Of a DNA stretch of 64,000 nucleotides, positions 50,586 through 59,712 are shown piece after piece; within the stretch, counting starts at the first letter, position 1, and every line of letters starts with the position of its first letter. The position numbers and the translations under genes are program-made. Origin of the DNA: Polaromonas sp. JS666 (GTDB lineage Bacteria > Pseudomonadota > Gammaproteobacteria > Burkholderiales > Burkholderiaceae_C); contig NC_007948.1 of the NCBI RefSeq assembly GCF_000013865.1, forward strand, positions 3,658,001 to 3,722,000, in the 5' to 3' direction. The notes under the pieces were generated by a model, which did no database searches, was not told the DNA's origin, and worked only from the letters and a program-made list of their open reading frames with translations.

Positions 50586-52250
50586 ATGGATGCTCGTGCC
50601 AAGACAGTAAAGGAGCGCAATGGCGCGCCAATAACGCCACCAGGAGAGCAATCGGTTTTCCTGCAAAACATCCTCGAATCGTCGACCGAGTATTCGATCA
50701 TCGGCAAGGATCTCAGCGGCAAGATCCAGCTCTGGAACGCCGGTGCACGGCGCCTCTATGGCTACGAGCCGGAAGAAGTCATTGGCAAGGCCAACTCGTC
50801 CATGCTCCATACGCCGGAGGACCTTGCCGCCGGCAAGCCGGCCCAGATCATGGACGCCGCCTTGCAAGCCGGCAAATGGGAAGGTACCCTCACGCGATGC
50901 CGCAATAACGGCGAGCGATTCACCGCGCGCGTCGTCATCACGCCACGCCGCGATGCCACCGGCAAGCCCATCGGCTTCCTGCTGATCTCGAAAGACATCT
51001 CGGATGAAATCCGCCTGACGGAAGAACTCAAGGCCACGCAGTTCTACGCGCGCAGCCTGATCGAGGCCTCGCTCGACCCGCTGGTCACCATCAGCCCTGA
51101 AGGCAAGATCACCGATGTCAATGAAGGCTCGATCAAGGTCACCGGCGTGCCGCGCGAGAAGTTGATCGGAGCCGACTTCTCCGACTACTTCACCGAGCCG
51201 GAAAAGGCCCGCGAAGGCTACCAGCAGGTTTTTTCCAAGGGTGCCGTCACCGACTACCCCCTGACGATCCGGCACAAGGACGGGCGCCTCACCGACGTGC
51301 TCTACAACGCCTCGGTGTACAAGGACGCGCGCGGAAATGTGCTGGGCGTGTTTGCGGCAGCGCGCGATGTGACGGAAAGCCGCAGGGCGGAACAGAGATT
51401 CCGGACCCTCATCGAGTCGGCGCCGGATGCGATGGTGCTTGCCAACCGGGAAGGAATCATCCTGCTGGTGAACAACCAGACCGAAAGCCTGTTCGGCTAT
51501 GCGCGCGAAGAGATGCTTGGGAAGTCGGTTGATCTCTTCGTTCCCAGCCGCTACCGCAGCGCCCATCCTGGAAATCGGGCGAAGTTCTTCGGCGAACCGC
51601 GCCTGCGTCCCATGGGCGCGGGCCTGGAACTCTGGGGTGCTCGCAAGGACGGAAGCGAGTTCCCGATCGAGATCAGTCTCAGCCCGATCGAAAGCCCCCA
51701 GGGTTTGTCTGTCGCGGCGACGATTCGGGATGTCACGGTGCAAAAGACATCCTCCCAATATGCCCGCAGCCTGATCGAGGCTTCGCTCGATCCACTGGTC
51801 ACCATCAGCACGGAAGGCAAGATCACCGACGTCAATGAGGGATCGATCAAGGTCACCGGCATCTCGCGCGACAAGCTGATCGGGACCGACTTCTCCGACT
51901 ACTTTACCGAACCGAAAAAAGCGCGCGAAGGCTACCAGCAGGTGTTCGCCGAGGGCTTCGTGACCGACTACCCGCTGACAATCCGACACAAGGACGGGCG
52001 CCTCACCGACGTGCTCTACAACGCCTCAGTCTACAAGGACACACTCGGCAACGTGTTGGGCGTGTTCGCCGCCGCGCGTGACGTGACGGCGCAGAAGAGG
52101 GCCGAGGCCGAGGTCGCCGAACAGCGCAACAAGGAGTTGGAGCGGCTGGCGGAACTGGAGCGTTTCCAGCGGCTTACCGTCGGACGGGAGCTCAAGATGA
52201 TCGAGCTCAAGAAGGAGATTGAAGAACTCAAGAAAACCGGGGCCAGGTGA
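50586..52250 (+). CDS. Four-PAS protein without kinase domain
   Basis: The 554-residue cytoplasmic protein holds four PAS domains (about 25-142, 154-263, 268-384 and 392-501) and a C-terminal coiled coil (505-550). PAS2 and PAS4 differ at only 11 of 110 positions, a recent internal duplication. There is no membrane segment, histidine kinase, GGDEF or output domain, so it must act through a partner. The best candidate is the kinase encoded 6 bases downstream, whose PAS resembles PAS3. GGGAGGAG precedes the start. The sensed signal (redox, small ligand) is unknown. Confidence 0.87.
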   Translation: MDARAKTVKERNGAPITPPGEQSVFLQNILESSTEYSIIGKDLSGKIQLWNAGARRLYGYEPEEVIGKANSSMLHTPEDLAAGKPAQIMDAALQAGKWEGTLTRCRNNGERFTARVVITPRRDATGKPIGFLLISKDISDEIRLTEELKATQFYARSLIEASLDPLVTISPEGKITDVNEGSIKVTGVPREKLIGADFSDYFTEPEKAREGYQQVFSKGAVTDYPLTIRHKDGRLTDVLYNASVYKDARGNVLGVFAAARDVTESRRAEQRFRTLIESAPDAMVLANREGIILLVNNQTESLFGYAREEMLGKSVDLFVPSRYRSAHPGNRAKFFGEPRLRPMGAGLELWGARKDGSEFPIEISLSPIESPQGLSVAATIRDVTVQKTSSQYARSLIEASLDPLVTISTEGKITDVNEGSIKVTGISRDKLIGTDFSDYFTEPKKAREGYQQVFAEGFVTDYPLTIRHKDGRLTDVLYNASVYKDTLGNVLGVFAAARDVTAQKRAEAEVAEQRNKELERLAELERFQRLTVGRELKMIELKKEIEELKKTGAR

Positions 52251-52256
52251 CAGACT

Positions 52257-53576
52257 ATGCCGGCGAACATGGCGCACAGCGTGGACACCGAGCAGCCGTT
52301 CAGTACCGCCGACTATGCGAAGGCGGTTCTCAATATTCTTGAAGACGCCGCCGCCGAAAGGACACGTTTGAAAGACACACAGCGGGCGGTGATCAACATC
52401 CTGGAGGATGCGGCCGGCGAACGATCGTTGCTGGAGATGACGCAAAAGGCCGTTCTCAACATACTGGACGATTCCGGTACCGAGAAGCTGCGCCTTGAAG
52501 AGATGCAGAAAGCGGTGCTTAATATCCTTGACGATCTGGCGGGCGAGATGGGCGAGCGCACGCGCCTGGAGGCGCAGTTCCGTCTGCTGGAAACCTCGCC
52601 GGATGCGATCGTCATCGTCAATGAGGCGGGCCGCATAGTCCTGCTGAACGCGCAAACGGAAAAGCTGTTCGGCTACGCGCGCAGCGAGCTGCTGGGCCAG
52701 ATGGTCGAGATGCTGTTGCCGGAACGCTTCCGGGCGCGCCACCCTCAGCAGCGGATGGATTTTGGCGCCGACCCGCGAGTCCGCACGATGGGTGCCGAAC
52801 TGGATTTGTATGGGCTGCGCAAGGACAGTACCGAGTTTCCGGTTGAAATCCTCCTCAGCCCGGTGCAGACGGATGAGGGCGTCCTGATCTCTGCGGCCAT
52901 TCGCGACGTCTCGCGCACCAAGGACATCGAGCACCAGATCCGCACCTCGCTGAAGGAAAAGGAGGCGCTGCTGCAGGAGATTCACCACCGGGTGAAAAAC
53001 AACCTGCAGATCATCGCCAGTCTGCTCTCGCTGCAATCGGGCTACATCCGCGATCCGCGGACGCTCATGCAGTTCCAGGAAAGCCAGGGGCGCATCCGTT
53101 CCATGGCCCTCATCCATGAAAAGCTTTACCAGTCGGAGACGCTGGCGACGGTCGATCTGGCGGACTACGTGCAGACCCTGGTGAGTATTCTCATGCGCAC
53201 CTACACCGCCAATGCCAAGGTGAAATTGGAATGCCGGCTCGATCCGGCGACGGTGAACATCGATACCGCGGTGCCGGTGGGGTTGATGCTCAACGAACTC
53301 GTGACCAACGCACTCAAGTACGCGTTCCCCAACAGCCGTCCGGGGCGCCTGCTGGTGACGCTCGACGCGGTCGCGGACGGCGGGTTCGTGCTGGGCGTGC
53401 ACGACGACGGCGTCGGGCTGGCGCCAGACTTTCAGCTGGAGCAGGCCAACACGCTGGGCCTGCGACTGGTCAGGATGTTCACCAAACAATTACGCGCCAA
53501 CGTGACACTGCAATCCGGGTCCGGTCACACCGGATTCGACATTCAATTCAAGGAGGCGGCGGCAAGGTCGCCATGA
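52257..53576 (+). CDS. HisKA_2-type sensor kinase with four 21-residue repeats
   Basis: The 439-residue kinase begins with four tandem 21-residue repeats (residues 21-104) of the form [21 protein letters not shown]. A PAS domain (about 108-220) and a HisKA_2 dimerisation domain follow, with [11 protein letters not shown] and phosphoacceptor His244 likely. The ATPase domain has [18 protein letters not shown] and TLGLRLVRM. No membrane segment is present. The repeats should form a coiled-coil stalk of three heptads per unit. It is probably activated by the upstream PAS protein and passes phosphate to receivers encoded downstream. Confidence 0.9.
   Translation: MPANMAHSVDTEQPFSTADYAKAVLNILEDAAAERTRLKDTQRAVINILEDAAGERSLLEMTQKAVLNILDDSGTEKLRLEEMQKAVLNILDDLAGEMGERTRLEAQFRLLETSPDAIVIVNEAGRIVLLNAQTEKLFGYARSELLGQMVEMLLPERFRARHPQQRMDFGADPRVRTMGAELDLYGLRKDSTEFPVEILLSPVQTDEGVLISAAIRDVSRTKDIEHQIRTSLKEKEALLQEIHHRVKNNLQIIASLLSLQSGYIRDPRTLMQFQESQGRIRSMALIHEKLYQSETLATVDLADYVQTLVSILMRTYTANAKVKLECRLDPATVNIDTAVPVGLMLNELVTNALKYAFPNSRPGRLLVTLDAVADGGFVLGVHDDGVGLAPDFQLEQANTLGLRLVRMFTKQLRANVTLQSGSGHTGFDIQFKEAAARSP
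52317..52568 (+). repeat. Four 63-base in-frame repeats
   Basis: Four consecutive 63-base units encode the 21-residue repeats of the kinase (units at residues 21-41, 42-62, 63-83 and 84-104). The central motif KAVLNILDD or its variants occurs once per unit. Confidence 0.85.
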
Positions 53577-53582
53577 CCGACC

Positions 53583-55148
53583 ATGGAACAAGTGCTGAAC
53601 AAAATTCGTGTCCTCGTCGTGGAGGATGAAATCGTCGTATCGGAAGACCTGCAGCAACGGCTGTCGGGGCTCGGGTACGAAATCACCGGCGCGGCGGACA
53701 CCGCGGCCGCTGCGATCCGGCTTGCCGCATCGCAGCGGCCCGACGTGGCTCTGATGGATATCATGTTGCACGGCCGGCCCGAGGGTATCGACGCTGCCGA
53801 ACACCTGCGCGGCGAGCTGGACATTCCGGTCATCTATCTCACCGCACACAGCGATACGGCCACCCTGCATAGAGCCAGGTTCACCGACCCTTCGGGCTAC
53901 ATCGTCAAACCGTTCGATGACCAGCAACTGCGCGTCGCCATCGAACTGGCGCCGTTTCGCCATGAGATGGAGCGCAAGGCTCGCCGGGTCGCCCGCTGGA
54001 TGACTGCCACGCTGACGAGCATCGGCGACGCCGTCATCGCCACCAACACCCATTCAGAAATTCTGCTGCTCAATCCTGCCGCGGAGAAGCTGACCGGCTG
54101 GACGCAGGATGAGGCTACCGGAAAGCCATCCGGCGAAGTGGTGCGCCTGGTGAACCAGAAAACCCGCCAGCCTCTGGAAGACCCGGCCACACGCGCCCTG
54201 CGCGATGGCCTGGTCGTTCGTTTGGACCCGGACACCGTGCTGATCACGCGCGAGGGCGGAGAACGCTTTGTGGATGACAGCGCTTCGCCCATTACCGACG
54301 AAACCGGCAAGGTCCTGGGCGCTGTCGTGGTGCTGGTCGATGCCACGGGCCGGGTCGCCGCGCAGAACCGCGTGGATACCTTGACGCGCCAGGTGAAGGG
54401 GCTGCTCGCCGAGAAGGACAACTATGAACTGAAAGGCGCTGAACTCGAAGCCTTCGCCACTGCCGTGAGCCACGACTTGCGGGGGCCGCTGCAGGCCATT
54501 GCCGGCTTCTCCGAGCTTCTGGCCCGGTCGCAGCGCGAGCGGCTCGACGCCTCGGGACAACTGTTCCTCGATCGGGTTCACGCAAGCGCGCTGCAAATGG
54601 GCTGCATGGTGGAGGACTATCTGGGCTTTTTGAAATCGAATCGCGAGCAAACACTTAGCGTGACAGAGCTGGACCTGAAGCACCTCGCGCACGCAGTGTT
54701 TGCCGAACTCGCCCTCGTGCCGGGCCAGAAGCCGGCGCAGTTCGTGTGCGAGGAATTGCCGCGGGCCTGGGGCGACGAGGCCATGCTCCGGCAGGTGCTC
54801 GTCAACCTGATCGGCAATGCGCTCAAGTATTCGGCGCAGCGGGAGCATCCGATGGTGGAAGTCGGCGCGATAGCAGGTGAAGAAGCGGGCGAGGACTGCC
54901 ATACCTTCTTCGTCCGTGACAACGGTGCGGGCCTGGATCTCGCGAACGCAGCGAAACTCTTCGAGCCGTTTCAACGCTTCCACAGCACGGCCGAATTCCC
55001 CGGCACCGGGGTGGGCTTGGCCATCGTCAAACGCATCGTCGAACGCCACGGTGGCCGGATGTTGGCCGAGAGCCAGCCTGATGCCGGCGCCACGTTTTTC
55101 TTCACCTTGCCGTCGAAGGCTCCCGGCATGACGGCGGCCCTGCAATGA
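53583..55148 (+). CDS. Receiver-PAS-histidine kinase hybrid
   Basis: The 521-residue soluble protein begins with a receiver (VVEDE at 12-16, phosphoacceptor Asp59 in ALMDIML, Lys109 in VKPFD) and a PAS domain (about 140-258). A HisKA domain has AVSHDLRGPLQAIAGF (His297), and the ATPase has NLIGNALKY, DNGAGL and GTGVGLAIVKRI. The receiver-first order lets an upstream kinase regulate this one. It overlaps the next gene by 4 bases. It belongs to a phosphorelay with the other five genes of the cassette. Confidence 0.9.
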   Translation: MEQVLNKIRVLVVEDEIVVSEDLQQRLSGLGYEITGAADTAAAAIRLAASQRPDVALMDIMLHGRPEGIDAAEHLRGELDIPVIYLTAHSDTATLHRARFTDPSGYIVKPFDDQQLRVAIELAPFRHEMERKARRVARWMTATLTSIGDAVIATNTHSEILLLNPAAEKLTGWTQDEATGKPSGEVVRLVNQKTRQPLEDPATRALRDGLVVRLDPDTVLITREGGERFVDDSASPITDETGKVLGAVVVLVDATGRVAAQNRVDTLTRQVKGLLAEKDNYELKGAELEAFATAVSHDLRGPLQAIAGFSELLARSQRERLDASGQLFLDRVHASALQMGCMVEDYLGFLKSNREQTLSVTELDLKHLAHAVFAELALVPGQKPAQFVCEELPRAWGDEAMLRQVLVNLIGNALKYSAQREHPMVEVGAIAGEEAGEDCHTFFVRDNGAGLDLANAAKLFEPFQRFHSTAEFPGTGVGLAIVKRIVERHGGRMLAESQPDAGATFFFTLPSKAPGMTAALQ

Positions 55149-56299
55149 CGCCAGCCACACTTCTTATCGTGGAAGACCAGGCGGTCGTCGCGGCCGATCT
55201 GGGGGACCGCCTGGTACGCCATGGCTACAAGGTGTGCGGCGTGGCCGCCTCGGGCGAGGAAGCGCTGGCCCTGGCGCACCAGCATCGGCCCCGGCTCGCG
55301 CTGATGGACATTCGGCTCCAGGGTGAAATGGACGGCATCCAGACCGCCGAGATGCTGCGGCACGAACTGGACCTGCCGGTGATCTTCCTGAGCGCGCATT
55401 CCGACGAGCCGACACTCCAGCGGGCCAAGAACGCGGCGCCTTACGGCTTTCTCATGAAGCCCTTCGATGAGCGCGAACTGCAACTTAACATCGAAGTGGC
55501 CCTGCACAAGCACGAGGGTGAACGCCAGCTCGCCGTCGCACATCTGGAAATCCGTCACCTCAACGCCAGCCTCGAACAAGGTGTGCGCGAGCGGACGGCG
55601 GAACTGGAAGCGGCGCTGACGGAGATCGAGGGCCTCGTGCACGCCGTCGCGCATCACCTGCGCTCGCCGCTGCGGGCCATGGAAGGCTATTCGCATTTGC
55701 TGCTGACCCGGTACGCCGCCAACCTTCCCGAGCCGGCCTCGCGATTTCCAGAAGTGATTGCCGGCAGTGCCCGGCGCATGGCGCGCCTGGTGGACGACTT
55801 GCTCTCGTTCGTCAACCTGCGGCAACAGGCCTTGAGTCCCGCGCGCGTGGATATCGCCGCTGCCGCACGCGAAGTCATGGGCGAGTTGATCGCCGCGCAA
55901 CCCGGCCGCTCCGTGGACACCCACATCGAGGAACTGCCCGCCTGCCAGGCCGACCCCGAACTACTGCGGCGGCTCCTGGTCGAGCTGCTCTCCAACGCGC
56001 TCAAGTTCAGCCGCGACCGCCAGCCGGCGATCATCACGGTGGGTGTCCGGCCGGGCCCGGATCAGCCGGACCAGCATGTCTATTTCGTTCGCGACAACGG
56101 CATAGGCTTCGACCCTCTCTATGCCGACAAGCTGTTCAAACTGTTCAGCCAACTGAATCTGCCCGAAGCCTACGAAGGCACCGGCGCGGGACTGGCAATG
56201 GCCCTGCGTATCACCGAACGCATGGGTGGCCGCATCTGGGCGGAGTCATCTCCCGAGCAGGGCGCCACGTTTTTCCTCAACCTTCCAAGCCCACCATGA
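55145..56299 (+). CDS. Receiver-histidine kinase hybrid with HH phosphorylation box
   Basis: The 384-residue protein has an N-terminal receiver (VEDQA, Asp55 in ALMDIRL, Lys105 in MKPFDE), a coiled-coil linker and a HisKA domain. Its box reads AVAHHLRSPLRAMEGYSHLL (His170), with His in place of the usual Asp/Glu after the phosphorylated His. The ATPase domain has ELLSNALKFS, DNGIGF and GTGAGLAMALRI. The missing acid may change kinase or phosphatase balance. It overlaps both neighbours by 4 bases. Confidence 0.88.
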   Translation: MTPATLLIVEDQAVVAADLGDRLVRHGYKVCGVAASGEEALALAHQHRPRLALMDIRLQGEMDGIQTAEMLRHELDLPVIFLSAHSDEPTLQRAKNAAPYGFLMKPFDERELQLNIEVALHKHEGERQLAVAHLEIRHLNASLEQGVRERTAELEAALTEIEGLVHAVAHHLRSPLRAMEGYSHLLLTRYAANLPEPASRFPEVIAGSARRMARLVDDLLSFVNLRQQALSPARVDIAAAAREVMGELIAAQPGRSVDTHIEELPACQADPELLRRLLVELLSNALKFSRDRQPAIITVGVRPGPDQPDQHVYFVRDNGIGFDPLYADKLFKLFSQLNLPEAYEGTGAGLAMALRITERMGGRIWAESSPEQGATFFLNLPSPP

Positions 56300-56748
56300 G
56301 CATTTTCACGCTAGACATCTTGCTGGTTGAAGACAGTCGAAGTGACGTCGAGCTGTTCATGCTCGCCCATCAGGTGAACGGGTCGGCTGCGACCATCAGG
56401 GTCGCGCGTGATGGCATGGAGGCGGTGGAAGTCCTCCTCGGTGGCGAGGGCCGATCCGGGGACGCCCAGGGCGCCCTGCCCCGACTGGTGTTGCTTGACC
56501 TGAACATGCCAAGGCTTAACGGGTTTGAAGTGCTGGAGCGGCTGCGCGCCGATGAGCGCACACGGCAGCTTCCTGTGGTGATCTTCAGTGCGTCCGATCA
56601 AAGCTCGGACATACTTGAGGCCAAGCGTCTGGGCGCCAATGGCTACGTCCGCAAGCCTGTGGGTTTCGAGAATCTGTGCGCGACCCTGGCGCAGTTCGAA
56701 CGCGACTGGCTGAGCGCCGACCTTGCTCCACGGCATCCGGCAGGATGA
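56296..56748 (+). CDS. Single-domain response regulator 1 (Rcp1-like)
   Basis: The 150-residue receiver is of the Rcp1 subclass: LLVEDSRSDVELFMLA, phosphoacceptor Asp68 in LVLLDLNMPRLNG and Lys in VRKPVGFENL. It has no output domain, so it acts as a phosphate shuttle or binds a partner. It overlaps the kinase gene upstream by 4 bases. Rcp1-like receivers usually serve a phytochrome-type kinase, but no phytochrome is encoded in the window. Confidence 0.92.
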   Translation: MSIFTLDILLVEDSRSDVELFMLAHQVNGSAATIRVARDGMEAVEVLLGGEGRSGDAQGALPRLVLLDLNMPRLNGFEVLERLRADERTRQLPVVIFSASDQSSDILEAKRLGANGYVRKPVGFENLCATLAQFERDWLSADLAPRHPAG

Positions 56749-56769
56749 CTGTGCAATTGGGCCCTCATC

Positions 56770-57222
56770 ATGAACATTTCCGCGCCTGACATCCTGCTGG
56801 TTGAAGACAGCCCCACTTCAGCCGAACTATTCGTGTTCGCCCTCGAGGCCAACCAGTCGGCCGCCACCATCCAGGTCGTGCGCGACGGTGTGCAGGCCCT
56901 GGACTTCCTGCTGGGTGGCGCCACCCCATCCGGGAGCGCTGGCAACGCCCTGCCTCGTCTGGTGTTGCTGGATATTCACATGCCGAGGCTTAACGGGTTC
57001 CAGGTGCTGGAGCGCCTGCGTGCCGATGAGCGGACGCGGTTTCTTCCGGTGGTGGTCCTTAGTTCCTCCGACAAGGAGTCGGACAGGCGCGAGGCCTATC
57101 GGCTTGGTGCCAATGGCTGCATCTCCAAGCCCATGGGGTTCAAGGACTCTTGCGAAGCTATCGCCCAGCTCGAACGCGAGTGGCTGGGGGCGGTCGTGCC
57201 TGCGCAGAATCCACCGGAATGA
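56770..57222 (+). CDS. Single-domain response regulator 2, sister of regulator 1
   Basis: This second 150-residue receiver has the same layout: LLVEDSPTSAELFVFALEAN, Asp68 in LVLLDIHMPRLNG, Lys in ISKPMGFKDS. It is clearly a duplicate of the gene 21 bases upstream, sharing long runs such as FNGF-type linkers and VLERLRADERTR, but has diverged at the dimer and partner surfaces. The pair may serve different kinases of the cassette, or compete for one. Confidence 0.92.
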   Translation: MNISAPDILLVEDSPTSAELFVFALEANQSAATIQVVRDGVQALDFLLGGATPSGSAGNALPRLVLLDIHMPRLNGFQVLERLRADERTRFLPVVVLSSSDKESDRREAYRLGANGCISKPMGFKDSCEAIAQLEREWLGAVVPAQNPPE

Positions 57223-57269
57223 CTATGCAATTGCTCTCCCCATCTGCGACATGATCACGAAAATTTCAC

Positions 57270-58235
57270 CTAGGCAGCCTGCCGCTGCAGGATGCTGTCG
57301 CGCAGCGCGTGCAGAAAGCCCTTCACCGCGGGCGACAGGTCTTTTTTTCTGCGCGTGATGATGCCCAGCTTGGCCATGGACATCGGCAGTTCCACCGGCA
57401 AGATCGCGACCAGCCCATAGTTCGCATAGTGCTGTGCCACGTCCAGCGGAACCACCGAGATCATGTCGCTGGCCTCCAGCAGCGAGGTGGTTGCGAGGAT
57501 GGACGAGGTCTCGACGATGTCGGGGGGCGCCGCCAGGCCGGCGTGCTGCAGCGCCTGCTCGACGCGGCGCCGCATCGGGCTGCCCAGCGGATGCAGGATC
57601 CAGGTTTGCGCGACCAGGTCGGCCAGCGTCACCTTGGCGAGGTCAAGCAGCGGATGGCCCGGCCGCGCCACCACGCTCATCGGTTCGCCCTCCAACTGCT
57701 CGATCTCCAGATCCTCGTCATAAAACTGGTCCGGCAGGCGCCCCAGCACCACATCGAGGTCACCGCGCAGCAGCGCCGGCATCAGCAGGTCGCTGGTGTC
57801 GACCTGCAGGGAAACGCGCACGCGCGGGTGGCCGGCCTTGAAGCGCGCCAGGCCCTGGGTGAGCAGGACTGGCGTGGCGCCCATGACGCTGCCGATGCGC
57901 ACCAGCCCGGCCGCCCCTGCAGCCAGGGCCGCCATTTCGTCACCGGCGTACTCGAAATCGTGCAGCACGCCGCGCGCGTAGCGGATCATCACCTCACCGT
58001 ACACCGTGGGCTCCATGCCGCGCGAGTGCCGCTCAAACAGCGCCACGCCCAGGCCTTCTTCGAGCTGCTGCAGCAGCGCCGTGGCAGCGGGCTGGGTGGT
58101 ATGAATGGCCGCCGCCGCCCGCCGGAGGTTGCGGTGCTCATCCAGGGCGTTCAGCAGCATGATTTGCCGGCTCTTGATGCGCAGCCGGCGAAACAGGTTG
58201 GCGGGAACGGGTGGGCTATCGGTGATCGGGTCCAT
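57270..58235 (-). CDS. LysR-type regulator of the L-fuconate locus
   Basis: The 321-residue LysR protein has a helix-turn-helix with IMLLNALDEHRNLRRAAAAI and ATALLQQLEEGLGVALFERH. A C-terminal periplasmic-binding-like effector domain follows. The start at ATG 58235 fits the family; an open frame reaching 58427 on this strand is antisense to fucD's leader. The start codon touches one arm of a palindrome, consistent with autoregulation. It is divergent from fucD and probably activates it in response to a sugar acid. Confidence 0.9.
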   Translation of the reverse strand: MDPITDSPPVPANLFRRLRIKSRQIMLLNALDEHRNLRRAAAAIHTTQPAATALLQQLEEGLGVALFERHSRGMEPTVYGEVMIRYARGVLHDFEYAGDEMAALAAGAAGLVRIGSVMGATPVLLTQGLARFKAGHPRVRVSLQVDTSDLLMPALLRGDLDVVLGRLPDQFYDEDLEIEQLEGEPMSVVARPGHPLLDLAKVTLADLVAQTWILHPLGSPMRRRVEQALQHAGLAAPPDIVETSSILATTSLLEASDMISVVPLDVAQHYANYGLVAILPVELPMSMAKLGIITRRKKDLSPAVKGFLHALRDSILQRQAA

Positions 58236-58294
58236 TGTGATATCAAAAATAGTATCGCAATATACCAAAATAAGATTGGATTGATATCGCCAAT
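58234..58294. promoter_or_regulatory. Two LysR-type palindromes between the regulator and fucD
   Basis: Palindrome 1 is ATTGTGATA (58234-58242) with TATCGCAAT (58253-58261), one mismatch. Palindrome 2 is ATTGG (58275-58279) with CCAAT (58290-58294) around a central GATATC. Their spacing of about 37 bases suits the recognition and activation sites of LysR regulators. The first overlaps the regulator's start codon. Confidence 0.65.
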
Positions 58295-58347
58295 CTTTAT
58301 AAGCTGTGCCATCCATTTCAACCATTTCAACCACAGGCAAGGCAAAC

Positions 58348-59649
58348 GTGACTACAACCATCACCCGGCTCTCGGTTCGCGACATCCGCTTCCCCACCTC
58401 GCGCTCGCTCGATGGCTCGGACGCCATGAACGCGGCGCCCGACTATTCGGCCACCTACGTGGTGCTGCACACCGACGCCGCGCAAACGCTGGAAGGCCAT
58501 GGGCTGACCTTCACGATTGGCCGCGGCAATGAAATCTGCGTGGCGGCCGTCAACTCGCTGGCTTCGTTCGTGGTGGGCCGCACGCTCGAAGACATCACCG
58601 CCGACATGGGCGCGTTCTGGCGCAACATCACCAGCGGCGACAGCCAGCTGCGCTGGCTGGGCCCCGACAAGGGCGTCATGCACCTCGCGACGGCAGCCAT
58701 CGTGAACGCCGTCTGGGATCTGTGGGCCAAATCGCAGGGCAAGCCGGTGTGGAAGCTGCTGACCGACATGAGCCCGGAGCAGCTGGTGCGCTGCCTGGAC
58801 TTCCGCTTTGTCACCGACGCGCTCACACCCGAGGAGGCCGTGGCCCTCCTGCGCCGCCAGGCGCCAACCAAGGCCTTGCGCGAGAAGGAAATGCTGGCGC
58901 AGGGCTACCCGGGCTACACCACGTCGGCCGGCTGGCTCGGCTATTCCGAAGACAAGGTGCGCCGCCTGGCCCGCGAAGGCGTGGCTGAAGGCTGGACGCA
59001 CTTCAAGCAGAAGGTCGGCGGCAACATCGAGGAAGACATCCGCCGCGCCACCATCCTGCGCGAAGAGATAGGCTGGGACCGCAAGCTGATGATGGACGCC
59101 AACCAGGTGTGGGAAGTGGACGAGTCCATCACCAACATGCGGCGCCTGGCCGCCTTCGAGCCCTGGTGGATCGAGGAGCCGACCAGCCCGGACGACATCC
59201 TCGGCCATGCGGCCATCCGCGCGCGCATCGCACCGATTGGCGTGGCGACCGGCGAACACTGCCACAACCGGGTGATGTTCAAGCAGTTGCTGCAGGCCAA
59301 GGCCATCGATTTCTGCCAGGTCGACGCGGCCCGCCTGGGTGGCCTGAACGAAGTCCTGCTGGTGGTGCTGATGGCTGCCAAGTTTGGCGTGCCGGTGTGT
59401 CCGCATGCCGGCGGCGTGGGCCTGTGCGAGTACGTGCAGAACGTGTCGCTGTTCGATTACATCGCAGTCTCGGGCTCGCTGGAGAACCGTGTGCTGGAGT
59501 ACGTGGACCACCTGCATGAGCACTTCATCGACCCGGTGGTCATCCGCAAAGGCCGCTACATGCCGCCGCAACGACCGGGCTACAGCATCGAGATGCATGC
59601 CGCGACCCTCAAGGAGTTCGAGTTCCCGAACGGCTCCGCCTGGGCCTGA
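58348..59649 (+). CDS. fucD: L-fuconate dehydratase
   Basis: The 433-residue enolase-superfamily enzyme matches L-fuconate dehydratase closely. The N-terminus has RDIRFPTSRSLDGSDAMN. HFKQKVGGNIEEDIRRA carries the KxK base, LMMDANQVW and WWIEEPTSPDD the Mg ligands, and GVATGEHCHNRVMFKQL the third ligand. The His base is in VCPHAGGVGLCEYVQN. It dehydrates L-fuconate to 2-keto-3-deoxy-L-fuconate. Start: GTG 58348 gives the family length; an ATG at 58306 has no ribosome site. The later pathway genes are not in the window. Confidence 0.92.
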   Translation: MTTTITRLSVRDIRFPTSRSLDGSDAMNAAPDYSATYVVLHTDAAQTLEGHGLTFTIGRGNEICVAAVNSLASFVVGRTLEDITADMGAFWRNITSGDSQLRWLGPDKGVMHLATAAIVNAVWDLWAKSQGKPVWKLLTDMSPEQLVRCLDFRFVTDALTPEEAVALLRRQAPTKALREKEMLAQGYPGYTTSAGWLGYSEDKVRRLAREGVAEGWTHFKQKVGGNIEEDIRRATILREEIGWDRKLMMDANQVWEVDESITNMRRLAAFEPWWIEEPTSPDDILGHAAIRARIAPIGVATGEHCHNRVMFKQLLQAKAIDFCQVDAARLGGLNEVLLVVLMAAKFGVPVCPHAGGVGLCEYVQNVSLFDYIAVSGSLENRVLEYVDHLHEHFIDPVVIRKGRYMPPQRPGYSIEMHAATLKEFEFPNGSAWA

Positions 59650-59712
59650 AGATCCTGAACTTCACGTTCCTTCAAATTATCACGACATCGCTACTAACAA
59701 AGAGAGACAAGC

